From Zerene cesonia (Eukaryota > Arthropoda > Insecta > Lepidoptera > Pieridae), in assembly GCF_012273895.1 (NCBI RefSeq), contig NC_052125.1:1798001-1862000 (forward strand): DNA of 64,000 nucleotides, read 5' to 3'. Below, one piece after another: positions 22,111 to 34,100 of this stretch; position 1 is the stretch's first letter; every line of letters starts with the position of its first letter. The notes below the pieces were generated by a model. It was not told the DNA's origin and did not search any database. It saw only the letters and a program-made list of their open reading frames with translations. Position numbers and translations under genes: made by a program.

Positions 22111-25100
22111 GTAAGGTTCACTAATGTCTTAATGAGTATCTTAATTTTTATTCACTTCGTTGAGGCAGTGTTCTCTTATCTTATCTTATATCTTTAAACG
22201 AGCAATTTTTGTATATACTTAGTCTGGCCATAAATACTGTTACACTTAATTATAAAAAAATATTACATTTGAATTTCGAATCTNNNNNNNNNNNNNNNNN
22301 NNNNNNNNNNNNNNNNNNNNNNNNNNNNNNNNNNNNNNNNNNNNNNNNNNNNNNNNNNNNNNNNNNNNNNNNNNNNNNNNNNNNNNNNNNNNNNNNNNNN
22401 NNNNNNNNNNNNNNNNNNNNNNNNNNNNNNNNNNNNNNNNNNNNNNNNNNNNNNNNNNNNNNNNNNNNNNNNNNNNNNNNNNNNNNNNNNNNNNNNNNNN
22501 NNNNNNNNNNNNNNNNNNNNNNNNNNNNNNNNNNNNNNNNNNNNNNNNNNNNNNNNNNNNNNNNNNNNNNNNNNNNNNNNNNNNNNNNNNNNNNNNNNNN
22601 NNNNNNNNNNNNNNNNNNNNNNNNNNNNNNNNNNNNNNNNNNNNNNNNNNNNNNNNNNNNNNNNNNNNNNNNNNNNNNNNNNNNNNNNNNNNNNNNNNNN
22701 NNNNNNNNNNNNNNNNNNNNNNNNNNNNNNNNNNNNNNNNNNNNNNNNNNNNNNNNNNNNNNNNNNNNNNNNNNNNNNNNNNNNNNNNNNNNNNNNNNNN
22801 NNNNNNNNNNNNNNNNNNNNNNNNNNNNNNNNNNNNNNNNNNNNNNNNNNNNNNNNNNNNNNNNNNNNNNNNNNNNNNNNNNNNNNNNNNNNNNNNNNNN
22901 NNNNNNNNNNNNNNNNNNNNNNNNNNNNNNNNNNNNNNNNNNNNNNNNNNNNNNNNNNNNNNNNNNNNNNNNNNNNNNNNNNNNNNNNNNNNNNNNNNNN
23001 NNNNNNNNNNNNNNNNNNNNNNNNNNNNNNNNNNNNNNNNNNNNNNNNNNNNNNNNNNNNNNNNNNNNNNNNNNNNNNNNNNNNNNNNNNNNNNNNNNNN
23101 NNNNNNNNNNNNNNNNNNNNNNNNNNNNNNNNNNNNNNNNNNNNNNNNNNNNNNNNNNNNNNNNNNNNNNNNNNNNNNNNNNNNNNNNNNNNNNNNNNNN
23201 NNNNNNNNNNNNNNNNNNNNNNNNNNNNNNNNNNNNNNNNNNNNNNNNNNNNNNNNNNNNNNNNNNNNNNNNNNNNNNNNNNNTAATTGGAATCTCGGAA
23301 TCGGCTCCAACGATTTTCATGAAATTTAGTATATAGGGAGTTTCGGGGGCGATAAATCGATGTGTGTCAGTGACTCTTCCTGACATCTATTGGCGAATAA
23401 TAATATTATTTTTTTTTAATTTAAAACAAAAAACAAATACCGAGCAAAGCTCCACGGTCATCCAGGTACTATAATGATAATACGTCCAGGAATAAGTGTT
23501 CTGTCCACGGTTAAACTTTCTATTTAACATCAAATCAGAAACAGCATGAATGATATCACAATAATCGAAGATCAAATAATATGGAATTGGAAGAAGAAGC
23601 GTCATTGATGTGATTCAGCTACGCAGCTTCAGTACGTGAACAAAGGCAGAGGATCTTAGGTGTTTCTCAGAAAACGTAAACAACATCTGCTTCTGTGTAA
23701 TTACTAATTACAAGCATACCCCGCCTCGCGTTGCTGTGGCTGTGATAAATATTAAGATTATAAATTATTAGGATAATTAATCGTAATAAAAACTATGTTA
23801 TATCTTAAGTTGTACCAAATTACACATAAAATGCCAAATTACATCAAAATCGGTTGAGTTGGTGAAGAGTTCATTGGGAACATACATCATAACATTGGAT
23901 TTTTATATACCTTATAATATGAGAAAATTGCTTTCTTGTCCAATTTACATTATACCAGTACTGTAAAACAGTCCAGTGTACATTTCATGACATATCAGAA
24001 GCACTGAAATGATCGTACTGGATTCAGTTGAAGTCCATTCCACTTACAGAACTGGAATGCATGCATTTTTGGACCGTTTTTATTTCTGGACGGGAATTGA
24101 GGGAAACTAGCTTTTTGTGTTGGCCTAAAAAGTCGCGTCGGATGAGGTTTGCAAAAACTGCAACCCAGAGGTCAAGTCGCGGATCCGCGAACCATATAAG
24201 TGGCTGTAAATCTAATTTTAGCACCCGCCAGCTGGTGGTATATAGAAAGATGGGTTATTTCCGGCCGCCGGTTACTCAACGTCGGTTATTGTCGGATGAC
24301 GAGACGTCACGTCATTGCGAATGACGTCCGTGCGATCGTGTGCAGCGAAACGGTATTACGGTTGATGTATAGAGCTGTGCGGAGCCAGTGCCAGGGTTAC
24401 CAGTGAGGATGGAGGGGTTGTTAATCCAATCCATTTTATGTTTGCTGACAAATTTGTTATGGTAGCCCGTGGCGGCCGAGGTCTATAGGCATTGTTTACC
24501 GTGTATACTTTTGTTTTTTTATTTCCATAATATTACTAGGATTGTAACATTATAAATAGAAAAAAATTTATTTTTTGTTTGTTTGTTACAAGATTAAGAT
24601 TTTTTTTGTTGTTTGAGCGAGTTGTTTACCAGAATCTTAAATATTATATTATGACAGCGGGAACATTCGATGGGGAGACTTTCAAGAAAAGGGCATATCA
24701 TTATCTCAAAGGCCGGCAACACATTCGCGATGCGCGACGCGATGCAAATAACATCGCAAGTGCTTATGGGCGACGGACGTCACTTTCCATCAGGTGACCC
24801 GCCTGCTCGTTTGCCTGCTAGGCGATAAAAAAAGAATCATAGATTTGATCATCAGAAACACAATCTTTGAAAAATTCAACTGTCCACAACTGTCACGCTT
24901 CATGATATATAGCCTGCTGACAAACAAACATACGGACAGCGAAGTCTTAGTAACAGGGTCGCGCATTATACATTAGTTACTGAACCCTAAAATTTATCAA
25001 CTTTCTCTTACTAAAGTTGTGGTGAACTGTTATTGATCAAACAAAAAGTACTATTATTGAGTGTTTATAGCCAAGCCAATTATGCGATCACGTAAGCCCT

Positions 25101-28100
25101 AGACCCTCTTGCCTTGATAAACTGCGCAGTAGTGGACCTACCTAGTGTATAGGTAACATGACCTAGGTATACGTACATTGTTTATTGTATCGGATTATTG
25201 CGTGGGAAAATACGTTTACGACCACCCATCCACTTCTTAGTAATCGGCTCGTACGTAAGACTAATTTGAGATGTTAAAAATTAAATAGAAAACATTTATT
25301 GAACAAGTTATGTATACCATAAAACATGGACCTCAGACTCCCAATATAGCCTTCGCTGTGTTTCAGGAGTCTGTGTCTTCCCGATACAGTAGATAAAAGT
25401 TCAATTTAAGATACAATAAAATATAATTATTGCTGTGTATGTAGCACAAGAAATTTAAATTCTATAGAATTTATAATTATAATTATTACTAAAATATATT
25501 ACTGCAATTGTCAGAATTACAAAGCACGCACATGGTAATTACTAATTATTTCTACACTTATAATATTATAAAGAGGAAAACTTTGTTTGTTTGTTTGGTT
25601 GTAATGAATAGGCTCAAAAACTACTGGACCGATTTTAAAAATTCTTTCACCATTCGAAAGCTACATTATCCACGAGTAACATAGACTATATTTTATTTTG
25701 GAAAAAAATACGGTTCCGTAACATATCTTTATTGAAACATCCAAACCAGTATACCTATAAAGCTGAAGGGTTAGTTATTTCGTTTGATATTATTTAAACT
25801 CAAATATATAACTCTAATCGCAATAATTCAGATATTCATCTGGACAGCTATATATTATAAAGCTGAAGAGTTTGTTCGTTTGTTTGTTTGAACGTGCTAA
25901 TCTCAGGAACTACTGATCCATTTTGAATTCTTTCAGTTTTAGATGCCCTACAATAAAAGTATTGAGGGAGAATTTAGGCTTTATATGTACCACGGGGCAA
26001 AGCCGGGGCGGACAGCTAGTCCAATATTAACTAAGATCAAATTGTCAGGATTGGACCTAATTTAAATGGGACAATAGGGGCGGCACCAGATTAAAAATAA
26101 AAAACAATCATTAAACCGTTGCATGGGTGCAAAAGTCCTGAGTCATGGGTTCGAAAGTACTGAAGGAACAAACGTAAAATATACAGCAAAATTGGTCAGC
26201 CATTTCTTGAAGTCAGTAGAAAAGAAGGTAAGCCATGAACGTTCAAAGATTTAATAGGTCCAGTAATTGGCGGGACATCAAAATTGGTCCTTCGAAACCG
26301 TTTGAACTATTTTCACTAATTTAAAAATGACAATTGATAAGCACTTCTAAATAATATTACTTCTAACAATAGCAGAAATATGCAAAATCTTAGACGCTTT
26401 TATTTTGAAGCAGCTACGCCCCGTGGTTTCACCCGTGTAACTCTATATCCCGTAGGAATATCGGGATAAAAGTTGCCTATGCGTTATTCCAATTGTCCAG
26501 CTATCTATGTACCAAATTTCAATGCAATCGGTGCTGTAGGTTTTGCGTGAAAAAGTAACAAACATACATACACTTACATCCATCCTCACAAACTTTCGCA
26601 TTTATAATATTCGTAGGATAGGATAGGATATTATTTAATTGGCTTATGAATGATATCCAAAAATGTTTAATTAATGGACTATTACCACAGACCACATCGC
26701 TCAAATCTAAATGCAATCAACTCGTTAGCTATGATTATTAAATCGATTAAGACAATTTCAATATGAATGAAATATTTCACAAGTTTAATATAATTATTGC
26801 AACCGTGATAATATATGTTACGTGGTATTACATAATGTTGTTTTTAACTCGCCTTTATTAGCTCCACCTGTATGTTTGTATGCTTGTATACCACTTTTAA
26901 ATGTACAAATTTGATTCAAACTTTGTACACTTATCAAGGATCGGTGACAATGCAATAATTTCATGAGGTTGTCTTGTGTAATCTCTATAAGAACTAGTTA
27001 GTTGATTTCAGCATAGATGAGTGATTTTTGCTTTTTTTTTTGAACCATGTTCACAAAGAAAGAAATAAATTTATTTTATTTAAAACAGCATTTAGAACAA
27101 TATTATTATTCTACAAAGGATTGTCATGCACATAAATAATGTTTTTTCCGGAAGTTCTTTTCTTTTATATTTATGATTATTTATGTTTTATAGTATAGTG
27201 ATGTTTGTACATCCTTACTGATATTAAAAATGTTTAAGTCTGTTTATTTCTTTATTTGTTTAGCTATGGCAAAAAACAAATCCAAGAGCAATCATACAGC
27301 ATTCATACCAAGTTCCAATTGTCTCCTTACATTTCAGACTGGCGAATATCATGAAGGAGATAGCGCTGTTGCCGGACAATCTGCTCAGGATGCCTTCGGT
27401 GGGTCTTGTCAATCAGTGGTACGAACGGTCCTTCGAAGAGATCATAGAGTTTGAGAAGATGGAGCCAGAGCAGCCGGTGTTGACCTCGTAAGTGTAAATT
27501 ATGTCCGTATCCTTGATAGTTTAGGGCTGAAGATTTTATCTGATTAAACGAGCGTAACTCAGGAACTACTGGCTGGAATTGTAGATTATTTTTCTGTTGG
27601 ATAGTCTATTTCATCAAGAGAGCAACAGGTTAATATAGCATTATGTTCGAGATGAGCAAGACCACGGGACACAGATATATTTTAATAATGGCATCAGAAA
27701 CAGCGGGTCCTAAATGTGCTATAGTCTGATAGGGTATTTACGCCATATTCTGCAATTCACCATGGCGATTAAAATATAAGTGTACATTTTTAATTAGATA
27801 TCACAAACTAGTAAAGTCCAATCAGATTTAAAATAGCCTTCTCGAATCAAAGGGGTTATTTAGTTGTATTCTTAGCAAGAATTGAGCCATGCTAAAACAC
27901 TATCTGAATAGATTACGTGTCCACATGCTTTATTCTTTGTCGAATTCCAAGATATTAGCCATTTTTTGAAGTGAAACTTCTTTAGAATCGTTGTGATTTC
28001 AAACCTGATGCAACGGAAAAACGACAGGTAAGAGACAGAAATACAAAAATGTGTAGAATGAAGCCGGCAAAGAATGAGACAGAAATATACATACTATTTT

Positions 28101-31100
28101 ATTCATTCTTTTGACGATTTATTGAAGTTTCACTTCTATCATGTGTGAATCGCTCACACACTTTTTTTTAATCTGCTGATATCGTTGAAGATATAGTTAC
28201 CTACGTTACTTTAAATATATCTTCTGCGTCAACAAAAGCAAAGATTATTTTCATATTTAAACTCAATATTTACTTATTCCATTAGACTTTTTCTAGAAGC
28301 AAATTAAGACAACTGGAATAACATATAGACAACTTTTTATCCTGATATTCCTACGGGATACGGACTTACGCGGGTGAAACCGCGGGGCGCAGCTAGTATA
28401 TTCATACATGCTAGACTCTCGAAACTATAACATCTTTAATATAGATTCTAAACGTTGATACATCGCTTTATAGTTCGCGAATTCCCTTCCAGTTTCTGCG
28501 AACGTCTCATGCACATACGCAACAGGCACGCGGACGTCGTGCAAACGATGGCGCAGGGCGTGCTCGAGCTGAAGGAGTCGCACGAGGTGGACCCGGGGGT
28601 CGAGAGCTCGATACAGTACTTCCTGGACAGATTCTATATGAGCAGGATCTCTATACGGATGCTGATCAATCAGCACAGTGAGTGTTTGACGTTGTGTTTT
28701 TGACGTTGAGGGTTTTTAGATGAGGTTTTCAAAGTCGGAACTCGATATTTGAATGAATGAATAGTCATTTCTTAACAATTACCAAAAATTCTACCACCGT
28801 TTACTAGCTTTTCGCTCGTTTATATCCTACCATCCTACTTTCCTACTTCCTTCCTACTAATGTTATAAATGCGAAAGTTTATAATGATGTGTGTGTGTGT
28901 GTGTGTTTGTTGGTCTTTCACGCAAAAACTACTCAACCGATTGCAATGAAACTTGGTACGTAGACAGCTGGACAACTGGAATAACATATAGGCAACTTTT
29001 TATCCCGTTATTACTACGGGATACGGACTGTATGTACATGAAATGTTGAGCTCAATTTTCTCTCAATTCCCTTCAATTAAGTCTACGCGATCGTTAAGTG
29101 AAGTTTTCTAATGAGCGATACGATAGATTCTGATCATTACACAGTATGTAACAACGCAGTGATAATTATCTTTATTAATTATGTTTGATAAATCCATTTT
29201 CAACTCCCTTGTCGAAGTGGACTTATTTCCTCTGTCACAAAGCGGGCTATTAAGACTTATGATTCTCTACACTGATCTTGATACGTGTCGAAGAATGGAA
29301 AGTACGACGACATGTGACATCTGCCAACCAGCTCTTGGTAGATTGTGGCCTGAACCCTCATAGGTAACCCGTGGCCCTGCATTGGGAAGAAATATTGTCT
29401 GATGATGATGATAATGATAATGGTGATGATGATGATGATGATGAAGTGATAAGGCCGGCCCCATTATATCTTTAACGATAGATTTTCTTTTTTTCTTCTT
29501 ATTTTCTGTTATGTATAATAAAAGTGCTAAAATAAAATAAATAAAAAATGGTATGATAATGGTGATGATGATGATGATGATGATACTTATGATGATGATG
29601 ATGATGATGATAATGATGATAATGATGGTGTTTCAGCGTTGCTCTTCGGCGAGCAAATCGGCGCCAAGCAAGCGTCGGTGAACGGCATGGGCAACGGCGG
29701 GCGGCACATCGGCTCCATAGACCCGGCGTGCGACGTCGCGGCGGTCGTGCGCGACGCGTACGAGAACGCGCGGTTCCTATGCGACCGGTACTACCTGGCG
29801 TCGCCCGAGCTGGAGCTCCTGCAGAACGGCGGTGAGTGCGCTGTGACCGACTTCGAAAAAGGGAGGTTCGACGGGATTTGTTTTTTGGTCTGTTCTGTCA
29901 GGACCTCAGGACGTTCGACTGGATGGACCCACTTATTTTTTTTTATGATTCTGACATTAAGCCTCCCGTGTAGACCCAGTTGAATTTGGTCCAGTTCTGG
30001 GTTCTGACAATTTGAAAACGATGTAGTTTCTTGTTAAAATAATACTGTTATGTATAATATGTTGGTATGTAATCCACTAGGTCATAATCGATTTAAACGT
30101 ACTCTGAACCTACAGATTTAATTCGAACTTTGTACTAAGCGTACAAGGATCGGTGATAGTACACTAATTTCTTATCATTTTCCATATTAAGTTGTAAGTT
30201 GTGGTCACATATAACAGGTTATGCATACGCCAACTCTTATTTATAAATTGATTTATAGCTTAAGTATACATGTAACGATCCTTTGTGATACTTAAAAATA
30301 AAAAAATTAAATAAATACATATTAGAACCGCCAAGGTTAAATAACTTCCATACGTTGTGTTGATTCTATCACCAAAGCCCTTTTTTTAGTTCCTTTGTAT
30401 TAAAGCATATAAGTCCTTTCATTTCATGTCCGAAATGTTGACAGGCTGAAGATGCTATAATCACAGTAATATTATAAATTTGAAAGTTCGATTGTTTGAA
30501 TTTTTGTCCGTCGATCACGCTGAAACTACTGAACGGATCTTGATCAAAATTTAATATGAGCCGTCTTGGGCGATAGGATACTATTCATCTCGTTTAAATG
30601 CCCCCCTGGGATAAAACAGCAATCTTAACATCCGGACGGTCTAGCCCTCTTATAATTCCTCCCCAGTGGCCAGCGAGCGTCCGATGCCAATCATCTACGT
30701 GCCCTCCCACCTGTACCACATGCTGTTCGAGCTGTTCAAGAACGCGATGCGAGCGGTCATGGAGACGTACGGGAGCTCGCCGCCGCCGGTCACCGTCAAC
30801 ATCGTGCAGGGCCGGGAGGACATATCGGTCAAGGTGAGTGCGCTAAGTGCGCGGGGGACACTTTCAGCTAATGCGTAGGTGCCTATTGGGGGAGGGGACA
30901 CTTTCAGCTAATGCGTAGGTGCCTATTGGGGGAGGGGACACTTTCAGCTAATGCGTAGGTGCCTATTGGGGGAGGGGACACTTTCAGCTAATGCGTAGGT
31001 GCCTATTGGGGGGGGACCGTATCGGCATAACAGTTGCTGAGTGGTCCCAAGTAATTTTATTATATATATAATTTATAGACTGTTAAGTTCATCATAAATC

Positions 31101-34100
31101 TTTTGTTATATGTGTGCTATTATTTATATGTGGTGAACCTAATCAAAATATTATATTCCTTTTCTCCTCTCCTTATTCTTTATAAGAGAGTTTTGTTTTT
31201 CTACAAAAACGGCAGTGACGTTCCTGGTGAAATGGGTGCCAGTTCAATTTATTTCTTTGAAATTACTACATAACATAGATCCATTAATGTTTGTAAATTA
31301 TCAATTGACGAGGCACCTCATACGTAAGTCTTTCGCTACGAATGGTCTTCGTACGCACAGAGTAAGCGTTGCATACGCTTGTCCAAATAATGTCCGCAAA
31401 GTGTTCCATGAAGGACGACATATGTCTCTCCGTGGAAATGGGACCATAAGACAATAATTTCGCATCGTGGATTATATCCTGAAGCCTCATAGGCCTGTGT
31501 CCCAGCTGTGGGATATAGCCTGATGATTATACTATAATTATCATCCTATGAAACTTGAATCTTCATTATAGTATTAAAGATTGACACTTTTTTTTAATTT
31601 CCATGGTCTATTACCCAATTTAAAGTGAAAATAGGTTGCCAGACAGAGATCGCTGTCTAGCAATAAGGCCGCCTTTTGTACGAAATATCATTGTGCCATT
31701 ATTCTGTACAAACTTAACTTTCTGTTTCGTACAATAAAGTATTATAAATAAATAAATAAAACTATCCACCAACAGATGTCAGACCGCGGCGGCGGTATCC
31801 CGCGCAGTGTGACGGACCTTCTGTTCAAATACATGTACAGTACCGCGCCGCAGCCCTCCAAGTCTGACTCGCACACGGTGCCCTTGGCCGGTGAGTATAA
31901 TATAGGTGCACTAGTAATGTGCTAACACTATAATATAGGTACACTAGTAATGTGTATGCACTATAATAAAGGTGCACTAGAAATGTGGGTGCACTATAAT
32001 ATAGGTGCACTAGTAATGTGCTAACACTATAATAGAGCTACGGTTAAATCCTACTAATCCTACTAATATTATAAATGCGAAAGTTTGTAAGGATGTGTGT
32101 GTGTGTATGTTTGTTGATCTTTCACGCAAAAACTACTGAACCGATTCCAATGAAATTTGGTACGTTGACAGATCGACAACTGGAATAACATATAGGCAAC
32201 TTTTTATTCCGATATTGCTACGGGATACGGATTTACGCGGATGAAACCACGGGCCTTGCTTTTTTTGACTTCTTTTTCTTTGATTGATTTTCTGACTTTT
32301 TAATACTTTTACTGGACTTCAAACCATCGGTTGGTGTATTTGAATGTGTTAGGAACTAGTTGCAATAGGTGTATACAATAGAGCTATAACTTTGTGACAC
32401 TATATTATTAAAAAACAAACTGATTTTAAGCCATTGGTCAGTGAATTTGATTGTTTTACGCACTATAATATAGTTTTTTACATTATAATATTAAGCAATT
32501 AATTAATTTTATGTGTCGCAGCGCGTCCATGAGTGGTCGTTGGGCTATTTATTATCACTACATAGTATGAAACGAAGTCGCTTTCTCTGTCCCCATGTCC
32601 CTATGTAGGTTTAAATCTTTGAAACTACCCAACGGTTTTTTTTTTAATAGATGGAGTAATACAAGTGGAAGATTTATATGTATAATAACATCTGATAAAC
32701 TACTCCGAATTTAACGCGTGCGAAGCCGCGGGCAAAGGCTTATAGCAAGTATATATAATTTTGTACAACTGACCAATTGATGTAGTCAGTTTATAACAAA
32801 TCGAAGCCAGTCATAGAGACTGTTAACAAAGTGAGGGTAGTCCAACTCAGCTCATACCCTGTCTGCATACTAAATATTATCAAAATCCGTTCAGTAGTTT
32901 CAGCGTAATTGACGGAGAAACGAACATACACATTTATAATATTAGTGCGATTATGTCCAAGACAGTTCATACCCTGTCTGCATACTAAATATCATCAAAA
33001 TCCGTTCAGTAGTTTCAGCGTTATTGACGGCAAACGAACATACACATTTATAATATTAATGCGATTTAAAAATGTCCAAGACAGCTCATACCCTGTCTGC
33101 ATACTAAATATCATCAAAATCCGTTCTGTAGTTTCAGCGTTATTGACGGCAAACGAACATACACATTTATAATATATGTGCGATTTAAAAATGTCCAGGA
33201 CAGCTCATACCCTGTCCGCATACCAAATATCATCAAAATCCGTTCTGTAGTTTCAGCGCAATTGACGGACAAACAAACATACACATTTATAATATTAGTG
33301 CGATTTAAAATGTGTCCAGGTTACGGCTACGGTTTGCCGATATCGCGGCTGTACGCGCGGTACTTCCACGGCGACCTCGTGCTGATGTCCTGCGAGGGCT
33401 TCGGCACTGATGCCGTCATCTATTTGAAGGTCAGTTGTCATCATCATCATCATCATCATCATCACCATCATCACCATCATCATCATCATCATCATCCGTC
33501 TATCTATCTTTATTTCTTCTCTATGTATATAAAATTCTCGTGACACAATGTTAGTTATCATATTCCTCCGAAACTGCTGGACCGTGGATTTTCATGAATT
33601 TTTGTGAGCATAATATCGGGTAGGTCTGAGAATGGGCTAACATCTATTTTTCATAGCCCGAAATGATAAGAGTGAGGCAGCAAAACAGCGTTTGCCGGGT
33701 CAGCTAGTATAGATATATCTACATACAGGGTGTCTCACCGATAGCTATACCACCAAATTAATAAATCATTTTTGAATTGACGTATTTAAAATTACCTTTT
33801 AACCGACTCCAAAAAGTACTCTCTTTTTGGTTGTTCTCAATTCTCACTATAAAATATGTAACTCGAGTTGTTAGCTACTATTTTTAAGTTGAAACCATTA
33901 ACATAGAGGAGAAGAATCGGCTTACATAAATTTTTTTACGAATAATTTATTTACAAATTAAAAACTTTTTAACGGATTTTAAACGCGATTTATTCATTAT
34001 ATTACTAACCCGACATTTCGAGCACTTTACAGCGAGCGCGGTCACGGGGAGACTCAATAAATCGCGTTTAAAATCCGTTAAAAAGTTTTTAATTTCTAAA

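Larger units (their letters stand above)
23399..27337 (+). other. PDK intron remainder
   Basis: Holds a GC-richer patch at 24040-24420 with TGACGTC elements and short ORFs on both strands that I do not recognise, a LINE-tail fragment at 24655, short repeats near 23715, 25560 and 25850, family A at 26411, and otherwise AT-rich DNA. Confidence 0.55.

Noticed and set aside
22209..23386. ORFs of 350-380 codons across Ns (also at 5503, 38699 and 61512)
   Set aside because: They are mostly undetermined bases; no coding evidence.
24028..24324. 98-codon ORF as a protein gene
   Set aside because: Not recognised, overlaps a similar-quality ORF on the other strand, inside a PDK intron; kept only as an island worth a look.
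29832..29983. Extension of PDK exon d past 29831
   Set aside because: GTGAGT donor at 29832 and exact phase match with exon e; the read-through residues match nothing in the family.
32836..33319. CRISPR-like direct repeat array
   Set aside because: Units are nearly continuous copies without unique spacers, inside an intron of a eukaryotic gene.
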